Shown piece by piece: positions 52,354 to 62,202 of a stretch of DNA of 64,000 nucleotides. The notes beneath the pieces are model-generated. The model was not told where the DNA came from and searched no databases. It saw nothing but the letters and a program-made list of their open reading frames with translations. The stretch comes from Azoarcus sp. (lineage in GTDB: Bacteria; Pseudomonadota; Gammaproteobacteria; Burkholderiales; Rhodocyclaceae). The translations under genes and the position numbers were made by a program. How positions within the stretch are numbered: position 1 is the first letter of the stretch; every line of letters starts with the position of its first letter. The stretch lies in the NCBI GenBank assembly GCA_030656215.1, contig JAUSOD010000070.1:1-64000 (forward strand), in the 5' to 3' direction.

Positions 52354-52676
52354 GCGGGCTCTCCGTCAGGCAGGCGCAGGCGCTCGACGATGCGCCCGTG
52401 CACCAGGTGCTGGTCGATGATTTCGTCGACATCTTCCTTGTCCAGATAGGTATACCAGACGTTGTCCGGGTACACCACCATCACCGGGCCGTCGTCGCAG
52501 CGGCCGAGACACCCGGCCTTGTTGATCCGCACACTGCCCTTGCCGCGCAGGCCGAGTTCGGTCGTGCGGTCCTTTGCATAGGTTTGCAGCGTGCTGGCGC
52601 CGAGATTGTTGCAGCAGGATTCACCGGCCGCGCGCTGGTTGCAGCAAAAGAACACGTGATGCTTGAAATAGCTCAT
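52350..52676 (-). CDS. (2Fe-2S) thioredoxin-like ferredoxin
   Basis: MSYFKHHVFFCCNQRAAGESCCNNLGASTL...GSVRINKAGCLGRCDDGPVMVVYPDNVWYTYLDKEDVDEIIDQHL. Confidence 0.93.
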   Translation of the reverse strand: MSYFKHHVFFCCNQRAAGESCCNNLGASTLQTYAKDRTTELGLRGKGSVRINKAGCLGRCDDGPVMVVYPDNVWYTYLDKEDVDEIIDQHLVHGRIVERLRLPDGEPA

Positions 52677-52708
52677 TCGGGTCTCCGTTGGAGTGCGGAT
52701 TATAGGCG

Positions 52709-53776
52709 TCACGCCCGGTCGAGGTGTTCGCCCCGCCACAGCCCCAGCGCCGACAGGTAGGCCAGCGCGACGAAGGGCCACAGGCTGGCGACGAGTTGAG
52801 TCAGACCGTGGAAATTGAGGAAGTTGCCGCGGTTGAGCAGGGTGTGTCCGTTGCCCAGATAGGGGTTCTCGGGCATCAGGTTGACCAGCGCCGTTGCGGT
52901 CAGCAATGCAGTGCCGGCGAACGCATGCTGCACCACGCGTGGCAGCAGCAAGGCGGCGGCGAGCAGCGCGAGGCCGACGGCGAGCCCGCGTTCGGCACCG
53001 GGCGTGAGCCAGGCGAGTGGGTCGGGCGGGATGAAGAAGGTGGCTGCGGCCAAGGTCTTGGCGGCAATGCCGAGCAGCAGCAGGATTACGATCGGCGCGG
53101 GGCCGGGGGTGCGCATCATGCAGCGCGCGAACAGGCCCACTGCGACCACGGTGGCGGTGGTGAGCGCGGCTTCGAAGCCGATGAAGCGCTCCGGGCTGAA
53201 CGGCAGCGGCGGTGGAATATCCAGCAGGCGGCGGATGTCGCCACTGCCGAACAGCAGGCTGTCCGGGGTGAGTTGGGTGAGCAGCCACAAGCCGAGCAGG
53301 ATCAGGCCGAGGTCGCCGGTGTGTCCGCCGATTACGTGTTCTCCGCGCCAGCGCGACAAGCCGCCGCGCGGGGCAAACAGCGCATGACCCCAGCGCGCCC
53401 CAAGTAACGAGCCGAGCAGCGCGCCGACGATGTTGGCCCCCAGGTCGACGTTGCTCGACACCCGGGACGGCAGGAAGTGCTGGATGGTTTCGAGGCTGAA
53501 GCTGAACAGGCTCGCAAGCAGGGTGGCGACGGCCACCATCCGGAGCCGGGGCCAGGTGGCGGGCAGCGTGGCCGCAAGGATCAAGCCGAGCGGAACATAG
53601 CCGAGCACGTTGAACACCAGATCCTCGACCTGGAAGTACTTCGGCCACGGCGCCACCAGATAGTCAAACAGCGGCAGCCCGCTTTCACGCCATCCGGAAA
53701 ACGGATGCAGGCAGGCGTAAGCCACCAGCAGGGCGTAGGCGATGGCCAGATTTCGAGGAAGGCTTATTCGTGGCAC
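52709..53776 (-). CDS. VanZ family membrane protein
   Basis: YALLVAYACLHPFSGWRESG...DLVFNVLGYVPLGLILA...ETIQHFLPSRVSSNVDLGANIVGALLG. Confidence 0.88.
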   Translation of the reverse strand: MPRISLPRNLAIAYALLVAYACLHPFSGWRESGLPLFDYLVAPWPKYFQVEDLVFNVLGYVPLGLILAATLPATWPRLRMVAVATLLASLFSFSLETIQHFLPSRVSSNVDLGANIVGALLGSLLGARWGHALFAPRGGLSRWRGEHVIGGHTGDLGLILLGLWLLTQLTPDSLLFGSGDIRRLLDIPPPLPFSPERFIGFEAALTTATVVAVGLFARCMMRTPGPAPIVILLLLGIAAKTLAAATFFIPPDPLAWLTPGAERGLAVGLALLAAALLLPRVVQHAFAGTALLTATALVNLMPENPYLGNGHTLLNRGNFLNFHGLTQLVASLWPFVALAYLSALGLWRGEHLDRA

Positions 53777-54008
53777 GGCGGCAGGAGTGGTGGTGGTTGG
53801 GGGAAGTCTAGCCGACCGGGCGGGCCGACGTCCGCTTCAGTCTGACCCCGCGGTAAAGGCCCTTCGAATGCGCTGCGCGCACCAGTGCGGGGTGTGACTC
53901 CCCAGGGTGGTGCATTTGCGGGGTTGACGAAGCGGGAGGTCCATCACAGTTACCAATAAAAACAGATAGATATGCTGCAGCTACAGGCTGGCATGGTCTT
54001 CGCTTTAG

Positions 54009-54032
54009 CTTGAATACGATCTTGTATTCAAG
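54009..54032. promoter_or_regulatory. Candidate GntR-type operator upstream of atzF
   Basis: Perfect 9-bp inverted repeat CTTGAATAC-gatctt-GTATTCAAG ending 10 bp before ATG at 54042. Confidence 0.5.
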
Positions 54033-54041
54033 AAGGTGCAC

Positions 54042-55880
54042 ATGAAGCCAGCCGTCCTGTCCCCGTTGACCATCGCCTCGCTGCGCGAGGCATATTTGAT
54101 TGGTGATACCTCCCCGCTTGAGGTAGTGAACCGGATTTTCGACCGCTTGACTGTCGAAGAGGGCGCCGAGGCCTGGATCCTGGTGCGCGAGCGCGAGGCG
54201 GTGCTGGCCGAGGCGCGGCGCTGCGTCGCCCAGCTGGCCGACCCGGCGGCGCGTGCGGCCTTGCCGCTGCTGGGTATCCCGTTCGCGGTCAAGGACAACA
54301 TTGATGTGGCCGGTCTGCCGACCACCGCGGCCTGCCCCGAATTTGCCTACGTGGCCGACGCCGACGCGACCGTGGTCGAACGTTTGCGCGCGGCCGGGGC
54401 GATCCTGATCGGCAAGACCAACCTCGATCAGTTCGCCACCGGCCTGGTCGGTACCCGCTCGCCCTATGGGGCGGTGAAGAATCCGTTCAACCCGGCCTAC
54501 ATGAGCGGCGGTTCGAGCTCGGGTTCGGCCGCGGCCACTGCGCGCGGCTGGGTCGCGTTCGCGCTCGGCACCGACACCGCCGGTTCCGGCCGGGTGCCGG
54601 CGGGGGCGTGCAATCTGGTCGGGGTCAAGCCCAGCCCGGGGCTGGTAAGCAGCGCCGGGGTGGTGCCGGCCTGCCGCAGCATCGACTGCGTGTCGGTGTT
54701 CGCGCATACGGTGGAAGACGGCTGGGCGGTGCTTGGCGTGCTGGCGGGCGAGGATGCCCGCGACCCGTTCTCGGCGCCGCCGCCGGTGCTCGGGCCGGTG
54801 ACGCGCACGCTGCGGGTCGGGGTGCCCACGGTGCTCGAGTTCCATGGCGACAGGCTGGCCGAGCAGGCGTGGCATGCGGCACTCGAGGTGGTGGCGGCTG
54901 AACCGGGGGTGGTGCTGGTAGACATCGACCTCGCACCCTTTCACGAGGTCGCCCGCCTGCTGTACGACGGCCCCTGGGTGGCCGAGCGGCGTGCGGCGAT
55001 CGAGGTTTTCATGGACACCCACGGCGACGCCATGGACGCGACCGTGCGAGGCATCATCGCGCGCGCCGACGGCATGAGCGCGGTGGATGCCTTTCGCGCA
55101 CGTTATGCGCTGGAAGCGCAGCGCCGGATCTGCCGTGCCGAGTTGGGCAAGGCCGACCTGGTGCTGGTGCCGACTGCGCCCACCATACATACCCATGCCG
55201 CGATTGCCGAAGCGCCGGTCGCGCGCAACAGCGAGCTCGGCTATTACACCAACTTCGTCAACCTGCTCGGCATGGCGGCGCTGGCGCTGCCGGGGCCATT
55301 CCGTGCCGACGGCCTGCCGGCCGGGGTGACCCTGCTCGCTGCGGCCGGGGGGGACCATCGCCTGGCCGAATTCGGGCGCAGGGTGCAGTCACGGCTGCAT
55401 GGCCGCCTCGGCCTGAGCAGTGAGCGTCCGGCAAGCCGCGCGGCGATGCTCGAACCGCTGCCCTTCGCCGAGCCGGTGGTCGAGGTCGCGGTGGTCGGCG
55501 CCCATCTGAGTGGTCTGGCGCTGAACTGGCAGTTGGTCGAGCGCGGCGCACGTCTGCTCGAGACGACCCGGACCGCGCCGTGCTATCGGCTCCACGCCTT
55601 GCCCGGCACCACCCCACCCAAGCCCGGCATGGTCCGCGTGGCCGAGGGCGGTGGCGCACTCGAAGTCGAGCTGTGGGCCATGCCCTTGCGCAATTTCGGC
55701 AGTTTCGTCGCCGAGATTCCGGCCCCGCTCGGGATCGGCACACTGAGTCTGGCCGATGGCCGTGAGGTCAAGGGCTTCGTCTGCGAAGCCGCGGCCGTGC
55801 CCGAGGCGCCCGATGTCACCGCTTTCGGCGGCTGGCGTGCCTATCTCACCGAGCGTGATGCCGCGACCGTTTCCGTCTGA
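54042..55880 (+). CDS. atzF: Allophanate hydrolase (amidase domain plus C-terminal domain)
   Basis: LPLLGIPFAVKDNIDVAGLPTTAACPEFAYVADADATVVERLRAAGAILIGKTNLDQFATGLVGTRSPYGAVKNPFNPAYMSGGSSSGSA; C-terminal extension typical of AtzF. Confidence 0.92.
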   Translation: MKPAVLSPLTIASLREAYLIGDTSPLEVVNRIFDRLTVEEGAEAWILVREREAVLAEARRCVAQLADPAARAALPLLGIPFAVKDNIDVAGLPTTAACPEFAYVADADATVVERLRAAGAILIGKTNLDQFATGLVGTRSPYGAVKNPFNPAYMSGGSSSGSAAATARGWVAFALGTDTAGSGRVPAGACNLVGVKPSPGLVSSAGVVPACRSIDCVSVFAHTVEDGWAVLGVLAGEDARDPFSAPPPVLGPVTRTLRVGVPTVLEFHGDRLAEQAWHAALEVVAAEPGVVLVDIDLAPFHEVARLLYDGPWVAERRAAIEVFMDTHGDAMDATVRGIIARADGMSAVDAFRARYALEAQRRICRAELGKADLVLVPTAPTIHTHAAIAEAPVARNSELGYYTNFVNLLGMAALALPGPFRADGLPAGVTLLAAAGGDHRLAEFGRRVQSRLHGRLGLSSERPASRAAMLEPLPFAEPVVEVAVVGAHLSGLALNWQLVERGARLLETTRTAPCYRLHALPGTTPPKPGMVRVAEGGGALEVELWAMPLRNFGSFVAEIPAPLGIGTLSLADGREVKGFVCEAAAVPEAPDVTAFGGWRAYLTERDAATVSV

Positions 55881-55913
55881 TCAACCCCCTGTCTTTCCTT
55901 CCGGAGCACCGCA

Positions 55914-57515
55914 ATGAAGAATCTGAGAAAGCTGATCCTGCCGCTCGCCGCCGCGTTCCTCGCCGCGTCTCCCGCGCTGAGTCAGGCCCAGGACAAGCGT
56001 CTGGAAACCCTGGTGGTGGCCAACGAGTTCGGGCCCAACATGCTCGACATCCATGGGCTGGGCGCCAATCGCCCGGCCTACGGCGTGTCGTGGCTGGCCT
56101 ACGATCGCCTGCTCACCTACGGGCGCAAGTCGCTGGGCGATGGCGTGGACAGTTACGACTTCACCAAGCTGGAGCCTGAGCTTGCCGAGCGCTGGGAGAT
56201 CGCCGCCGACGGCATGAGTGCGACCTTCCATCTGCGCCGCGATGCGACCTTTCACGACGGCTCACCGGTGACCGCCGAGGACGTCAAGTGGTCGTTCGAG
56301 CGTGCGCTCGGCATGGGTGGTTTCCCCACCTTCCAGATGAAGGCCGGCTCGATCGAGAAGCCGGAGCAGTTCGAGGTGGTCGACACCCACACCTTCCGCC
56401 TCAAGTTCCTGCGCAAGGACAAGATGACCCTGCCCAACGTGGCGGTGCCGGTGGCAGCAATCTACAACGCCAAGCTGGCGAAGCAGCACGCCACCGCGGA
56501 AGACCCGTGGGCTGCTGCCTGGCTCAAGACCAATACCGCTGGCGGTGGCGCCTACAAGGTGACGTCATGGAAGCCGGGCCAGGAGATCATCTACGAGCGT
56601 TTCGACGCCTGGAAGAACGGCCCGCTGCCCAAGCTCAAGCGTGTGATCCAGCGCGACGTGCCCTCGGCCGGCAACCGCCGTGCGCTGCTCACCCGCGGCG
56701 ACATCGACATCACCTTCGAACTGCCGCCCAAGGATTTCTCCGAGATGGCGCAGGAGAAGGGCAACGTCAAGGTGGTCAGCGTGCCGATCGAGAACTCGAT
56801 GTGGTACCTCGGCCTCAACACCAAGACCCCGCCGTTCGACAACCCCAAGGTGCGCCAGGCCGTGGCCTATGCCATGCCCTACGACAAGATCATGCAGAAC
56901 GCCTTCTACGGGCGCGGCATGCCGCTGTTCGGTAGCGCGGGCGTGAAGGACGGGAGCTGGCCGCAGCCGAGCACCTACAAGACCGACATCGACAAGGCCA
57001 AGGCGCTGATGAAGGAGGCCGGCTACGAGAACGGCTTCTCCACCACGCTGTCCTTCGACCTCGGCACCGCCACCGTGTCCGAGCCGACCGCGATCCTGGT
57101 GCAGGAATCGCTCGCCACCATCGGGATCAAGGTCGATATCAACAAGGTACCGGGCTCCAACTGGCGTGCGGCGATCGCGAAGAAGGACATGCCGATGCTG
57201 TTCAACCGCTTCGGCGGCTGGCTTAACTATGCCGAGTATTTCTTCTTCTGGACCTACCACGGTCAGAACGCGGTGTTCAACACCATGAGCTACCAGAATC
57301 CGGAGATGGACAAGCTGATCGAGGCGGCCCGCTTCGAGACCGATCCGAAGAAGTACGCCGCCGAGGTGCAGGGCTTCATCGACATCGCCTATGCCGAGGT
57401 GCCGCGTATTCCGGTGGTGCAGCCGAGCCTCGATGTGGCGATGCAAAAGAGCGTGCACGGGCTCACCTACTGGTTCCACCTGCAGCCCGACTACCGTCAG
57501 CTCTACAAGCAGTAA
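55914..57515 (+). CDS. Peptide/nickel-type ABC transporter substrate-binding protein
   Basis: Signal peptide; DVKWSFERALGMGG, FHLRRDATFHDGSPVTAEDV (SBP family 5). Confidence 0.95.
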   Translation: MKNLRKLILPLAAAFLAASPALSQAQDKRLETLVVANEFGPNMLDIHGLGANRPAYGVSWLAYDRLLTYGRKSLGDGVDSYDFTKLEPELAERWEIAADGMSATFHLRRDATFHDGSPVTAEDVKWSFERALGMGGFPTFQMKAGSIEKPEQFEVVDTHTFRLKFLRKDKMTLPNVAVPVAAIYNAKLAKQHATAEDPWAAAWLKTNTAGGGAYKVTSWKPGQEIIYERFDAWKNGPLPKLKRVIQRDVPSAGNRRALLTRGDIDITFELPPKDFSEMAQEKGNVKVVSVPIENSMWYLGLNTKTPPFDNPKVRQAVAYAMPYDKIMQNAFYGRGMPLFGSAGVKDGSWPQPSTYKTDIDKAKALMKEAGYENGFSTTLSFDLGTATVSEPTAILVQESLATIGIKVDINKVPGSNWRAAIAKKDMPMLFNRFGGWLNYAEYFFFWTYHGQNAVFNTMSYQNPEMDKLIEAARFETDPKKYAAEVQGFIDIAYAEVPRIPVVQPSLDVAMQKSVHGLTYWFHLQPDYRQLYKQ

Positions 57516-57563
57516 GCATGGCCGGCGGCCGCCTTCGCGGGTGGCCGCTGCCGAGGAGTGATC

Positions 57564-58577
57564 ATGATTCAGGCAATCTTGAAGCGTCTGCTCGGGGCAG
57601 TGCCCGCGCTGATCGGGGTGATCATCGTCACCTTCATCCTGACCCGCGCGCTGCCCGGCGACCCTGCCGCCTACTTCGCCGGGGCCTCCGGCTCGCAGGA
57701 GGCGATCGAGGAGGTGAGGGTCAAGCTCGGTCTCGACCGCAGCCTGCCCGAGCAGTTCTTCTTCTACGTACGCGATCTTGCCCGCGGCGACTGGGGCAGC
57801 TCGCTGACCACCGGCCAGCCGGTGCTGACCGAAATCGGCGAGCGCCTGCCGGCCTCGCTCGAGCTGACGCTGGTCGGCCTGATCCTGGCGGTGGTGGTCG
57901 CGATTCCGCTCGGTGTACTCGCCGCGACCCGACCGGGGAGCTGGGTTGATCACCTGTGCCGCGGCATCACCACGGCGGGCGTTTCGCTACCGACCTTTTT
58001 CACCGGACTGCTGCTGGCCTACATCTTCTACTTCTTGCTCGGCTGGGCACCATCGCCGCTTGGGCGACTCGATCCCTATACCAGTGCGCCGGACTTCGTC
58101 ACCGGTTTCTACCTGATCGACAGCCTGATCGCGCGCGACCTAGAGACCTTTCGTGCCGCCGCCGCGCAACTGGTGCTGCCGGCGGTCACCCTGGCGCTGT
58201 TCGTGCTCGCACCGCTGGCGCGGATGACCCGCGCTTCGATGCTGGGCGTGCTGTCGGCCGACTTCGTCCGTACCGCGCGGGCCTCTGGCCTGCATCCGCT
58301 GACGGTGCTGTTTACCTACGCCTTCCGCAACGCGCTGCTGCCGGTGCTGACCACGCTCGGCATGGTGTTCTCCTTCCTGCTCGGTTCCAACGTGCTGGTG
58401 GAGAAGGTGTTCGCGTGGCCGGGTATCGGCTCGTTCGCAATCGAGGCGTTGGTGGCCTCGGACTACGCGCCGGTGCAGGGCTTCGTGCTCGCGATGGCGC
58501 TCCTTTACGTGCTTCTCAACCTGATGATCGATATCGCATATGGCCTCGTCGACCCCCGCGCTCGTCTCCAGGCCTGA
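57564..58577 (+). CDS. ABC transporter permease (DppB-like)
   Basis: MIQAILKRLLGAVPALIGVIIVTFILTRALPGDPAAYFAG; alternative start 57558. Confidence 0.95.
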   Translation: MIQAILKRLLGAVPALIGVIIVTFILTRALPGDPAAYFAGASGSQEAIEEVRVKLGLDRSLPEQFFFYVRDLARGDWGSSLTTGQPVLTEIGERLPASLELTLVGLILAVVVAIPLGVLAATRPGSWVDHLCRGITTAGVSLPTFFTGLLLAYIFYFLLGWAPSPLGRLDPYTSAPDFVTGFYLIDSLIARDLETFRAAAAQLVLPAVTLALFVLAPLARMTRASMLGVLSADFVRTARASGLHPLTVLFTYAFRNALLPVLTTLGMVFSFLLGSNVLVEKVFAWPGIGSFAIEALVASDYAPVQGFVLAMALLYVLLNLMIDIAYGLVDPRARLQA

Positions 58578-59445
58578 GCCCCCGCCGGGGCCCGGCCTGC
58601 TTCTTCGCCAGTGGCGCGTGTTGCGCTATGTGGTGGGAGAAAATCCGCTGTCGGCGATGGCTGCCGGCCTCTTTGTCGGCTTCGTGCTGCTGGCGCTGTT
58701 CGGGCCGTGGCTGGCGCCCTTCGACCCGCTCGCCTCGCACGTCGGCGAGCCGCTGTCGCCACCCTCGGCGGCGCACTGGTTCGGCACCGATGCGCTCGGG
58801 CGCGACATCCTCTCCAGGGTGATCGTGGCCACCCGGCTCGACCTCGGCATCGCGGTCGCGGCGGTGGCGCTGTCCTTCGTGATCGGTGGCCTGATGGGTG
58901 CCTTCGCCGGTTACTTCGGCGGCTGGTTCGACCGCGCCAGCACGCGCATCTCCGACACCATCATGGCGTTTCCGCTGTTCGTGCTGGCGATGGGCATCGT
59001 CGCCGCGATGGGCAACACGGTGGCCAACATCGTGCTCGCCACCGCGATCATCAACCTGCCTTTCTACCTTCGGGTGGCGCGCGCCGAGGTGAGGGTGCTG
59101 CGCGAGGCCGGCTTCGTCGAGGCCGCCAGGCTGGCGGGCAACGGCGAGATGCGGGTGCTGTTCCACCACCTCATTCCCAACATCATGCCGCCGATGATGG
59201 TGCAGATCTCGCTCAACATGGGCTGGGCCATCCTCAACGCCGCCGGCCTGTCCTTCATCGGCCTGGGCGTGCGCCCGCCCGAGGCGGAGTGGGGGATCAT
59301 GGTTGCCGAGGGCGCGCAGTACATCGTCTCCGGCGAATGGTGGATCGCGCTCTTCCCCGGGCTGGTGCTGATGCTCGCGGTGTTCTGCTTCAACCTGCTC
59401 GGCGACTCGCTGCGCGACCTGATCGACCCGAGGAGAAGGACATGA
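58540..59445 (+). CDS. ABC transporter permease (DppC-like)
   Basis: GTDALGRDILSRVIVATRLDLGIAVAAVALSFVIGGLMGAFAGYFGGWFD; overlaps the preceding gene. Confidence 0.95.
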   Translation: MASSTPALVSRPEPPPGPGLLLRQWRVLRYVVGENPLSAMAAGLFVGFVLLALFGPWLAPFDPLASHVGEPLSPPSAAHWFGTDALGRDILSRVIVATRLDLGIAVAAVALSFVIGGLMGAFAGYFGGWFDRASTRISDTIMAFPLFVLAMGIVAAMGNTVANIVLATAIINLPFYLRVARAEVRVLREAGFVEAARLAGNGEMRVLFHHLIPNIMPPMMVQISLNMGWAILNAAGLSFIGLGVRPPEAEWGIMVAEGAQYIVSGEWWIALFPGLVLMLAVFCFNLLGDSLRDLIDPRRRT

Positions 59446-60518
59446 GTGCGCTCATCCCGAACGCTGCCGCGGAAGGCAGCATCGCTATTTCAGGCACTGC
59501 GGCCCCGAAAGCGCCCGCCGCCCTGTTGCTCGAAGTGGACCAGCTGGCGGTCGAGTTCCGTACCCGCAGCGGCACCGTGCGTGCGCTCGAGGACGTCAGC
59601 CTGGCGCTGGCCGAGGGCGAGACCGTGGGCCTGGTGGGCGAATCCGGCTCCGGCAAGTCGGTGCTGTCCTTCGCCGCGATGGGGATCCAGGACCCGGCCG
59701 CGCGCATCACCGCGGGCAGCCTGCGCTTTGCCGGGCAGGACCTGCTGGCGCACAAGGGCGCGGCGATGAAGGCGCTGCGCGGGCGCGAGATGGCGATGAT
59801 CTTCCAGAACCCGCGGGTGGCGCTCAATCCGATCCGCGCGGTGGGGCGCCAGATCGAGGACGTGCTTGCGCGCCATACCGACCTGCACGCCGCTGCGCGG
59901 CGCAGGCGCGCGATCGAGTGCCTGGCCGAGGTGCGCATCCCCGACCCGGAGCGGCGCTACGCTGCCTATCCGTTCGAGCTCTCCGGCGGTATGTGCCAGC
60001 GCGTGATGATCGCGATCGCACTCGCGTGCAAGCCGCGCCTGCTGATCGCCGACGAGCCCACCACCGGGCTCGACGTCACCACCCAGGCGGCGATCATGCG
60101 CCTGATTAGCGAGTTGTCGGCCGAGCGCCGTATGGCCACCTTGCTGATCACCCACGACCTGGGTCTGGCGCGCGAATACTGCGATCGCATCGCGGTGATG
60201 CATGCCGGGCACATCGTCGAGGTGGGGCCGACCGAAACCCTGTTCGCCGCGCCCCGCCACCCCTACACCGAACGCCTGATCGCGGCCACCCCGGTGGGGG
60301 CCGCATCGCTCGACGATCTGGCCGCGATCGAGGGCAATCTGCCCGACCTGCGCCGCACCGACCTGCCGTCCTGCCGCTTCGCCGAGCGTTGTGCGCGACG
60401 CGGCCGCGAATGCGATGCGCCGCTCGGACTGGTTGCGGTGGGCGCGCAGCACAGCGTGGCCTGCCATCGCCCCCTGGGCACTGAATCTGCGGAGGCACAA
60501 CATGTCGCGTTTGCTTGA
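59442..60518 (+). CDS. ABC transporter ATP-binding protein (DppD-like)
   Basis: [57 protein letters not shown] overlap with the permease. Confidence 0.95.
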   Translation: MSALIPNAAAEGSIAISGTAAPKAPAALLLEVDQLAVEFRTRSGTVRALEDVSLALAEGETVGLVGESGSGKSVLSFAAMGIQDPAARITAGSLRFAGQDLLAHKGAAMKALRGREMAMIFQNPRVALNPIRAVGRQIEDVLARHTDLHAAARRRRAIECLAEVRIPDPERRYAAYPFELSGGMCQRVMIAIALACKPRLLIADEPTTGLDVTTQAAIMRLISELSAERRMATLLITHDLGLAREYCDRIAVMHAGHIVEVGPTETLFAAPRHPYTERLIAATPVGAASLDDLAAIEGNLPDLRRTDLPSCRFAERCARRGRECDAPLGLVAVGAQHSVACHRPLGTESAEAQHVAFA

Positions 60519-61494
60519 AATCATCGACCTCAAGCGCTGGTTTCCGGTGCGCAAGGACGGCGAAACGCGCCAGTTGCACGCGGTGGACGGAATCAATTTC
60601 CACCTCGAGCCGGGCGAGACGGTCGGCCTGGTGGGCGAGTCCGGCTGCGGCAAATCCACACTGGTGCGGCTGCTCACGCGCACGCTCGACCTCACCGACG
60701 GTCAGGTGCGTTTCCGCAATAACGACCTAGGCCTGATCCGCGCGCGCGAAATGGCTTTGCACCCGCAGCGCAAGGACGTGCAGATGGTGTTCCAGGACCC
60801 CACCGACAGCCTCAACCCGCGCTATACCGCGCGTCAGACCATCGCCGAATCGGTGCGTCTGCTGTGCGGGATGCGCGGTGCCGCTGCCGCGGCCCGGGTG
60901 GAGGAGGCGGCCGATTGGGTCGGGCTGCCGCACGCGCTGCTCGACCGCTACCCGCACCAGTTGTCGGGCGGACAGAAGGCGCGGGTCGGCATTGCGCGTG
61001 CGATCGTTGGGCGGCCGGCGCTGCTGGTGCTCGACGAACCCACTGCGGCGCTCGATGTGTCGGTGCAGACGGTAATATTGCAGCTTCTCGATCGTCTCAA
61101 GCGTGAGCTCGACATGAGCTTCCTGTTCGTTTCGCATGACCTCAACGTGGTTCGTCTGCTGTGCGACCGCGTGCTGGTCATGTATCTCGGGCAGATCGTC
61201 GAGTCCGGTCCCACCGAGGCGGTGTTTCGTGCACCGGCCCATCCCTACACCCGGGCGCTGATCGCCTCCTTGCCCGGCGGCCTCGCCCACGGCCAGGCCA
61301 GCGCGTCCGACCTGCTGGTGGGCGGCGATCCGCAAAGCCCGATCGACCCCGACCCCAACCGCTGCCGGTTGCTCGGGCGCTGTCCGCGCGGCCTCGCACC
61401 GTGCGCGGAAAAGGGCCCGCAACTCATCGACATCGGCCATGATCGCCATGTCGCCTGTCACTATCCCGCCGTGGTCCAGCATGTCCGCCAATAA
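60502..61494 (+). CDS. ABC transporter ATP-binding protein (DppF-like)
   Basis: [56 protein letters not shown]. Confidence 0.95.
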   Translation: MSRLLEIIDLKRWFPVRKDGETRQLHAVDGINFHLEPGETVGLVGESGCGKSTLVRLLTRTLDLTDGQVRFRNNDLGLIRAREMALHPQRKDVQMVFQDPTDSLNPRYTARQTIAESVRLLCGMRGAAAAARVEEAADWVGLPHALLDRYPHQLSGGQKARVGIARAIVGRPALLVLDEPTAALDVSVQTVILQLLDRLKRELDMSFLFVSHDLNVVRLLCDRVLVMYLGQIVESGPTEAVFRAPAHPYTRALIASLPGGLAHGQASASDLLVGGDPQSPIDPDPNRCRLLGRCPRGLAPCAEKGPQLIDIGHDRHVACHYPAVVQHVRQ

Positions 61495-62185
61495 CGCCCC
61501 ACCCGGCAAGGCTAACCTGCTTGCCGGTCAGGTCTACCAGCAGATCAAGGACGACATTTTCAACTTCGTCCTGTTGCCCGGCGACCGCTTCACCGAGAGC
61601 GAGATCGCCGCGCGTTGCGGGGTGTCGCGCACGCCGGTGCGTGATGCGCTCTACCGGCTGGAGCGCGAAGGCTATCTGCAGGTGGCGTTTCGCAGTGGCT
61701 GGAGCGTGCGACCGTTCGACTTCGGCCGCTTCGACCAGCTCTATGATCTGCGCATCGTGCTCGAGCTGGCCTCGGTGGCCCGCCTGTGCGAGGCCGAAGC
61801 GGCCGCCGATCTCGGCGAACTGCAGCAGATCTGGTCGGTACCGGTGGCTGAGCGCCTGAGCGACGGCAAGCACGTGGGCGCCCTCGACGAAGCCTTCCAC
61901 CAGGGACTGGTGCGCGCCACCGGCAATTTCGAAATGGCGCGCGTGCACCAGGACGTGACCGAGAAGATCCGCATCATCCGGCGCCTGGACTTCACCCGCG
62001 AACGCCGGGTGGATGCCACCTACGACGAGCACCAGGAGATCCTGCGCCTGCTGACCCAGCGCAAGGCCGCCCAGGCCTCGATCAACCTGCGCTCGCACAT
62101 CGAGGCGAGCAAGGCCGAGGTGCACAAGATCACCTTGCACATGCTGTACGAGGCGCGGCAGCGGGGGCTGATCGGGGTGGCTTGA
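61481..62185 (+). CDS. GntR-family transcriptional regulator (FCD-like)
   Basis: QVYQQIKDDIFNFVLLPGDRFTESEIAARCGVSRTPVRDALYRLEREGYLQV; overlaps the ATPase stop by 14 bp. Confidence 0.94.
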   Translation: MSANNAPPGKANLLAGQVYQQIKDDIFNFVLLPGDRFTESEIAARCGVSRTPVRDALYRLEREGYLQVAFRSGWSVRPFDFGRFDQLYDLRIVLELASVARLCEAEAAADLGELQQIWSVPVAERLSDGKHVGALDEAFHQGLVRATGNFEMARVHQDVTEKIRIIRRLDFTRERRVDATYDEHQEILRLLTQRKAAQASINLRSHIEASKAEVHKITLHMLYEARQRGLIGVA

Positions 62186-62202
62186 AGGCGTGCTCTCCGA
62201 GC

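Noticed and set aside
53808-55358. 516-aa minus-strand ORF opposite atzF
   Set aside because: Antisense to a clear amidase-signature protein; composition typical of frame shadow
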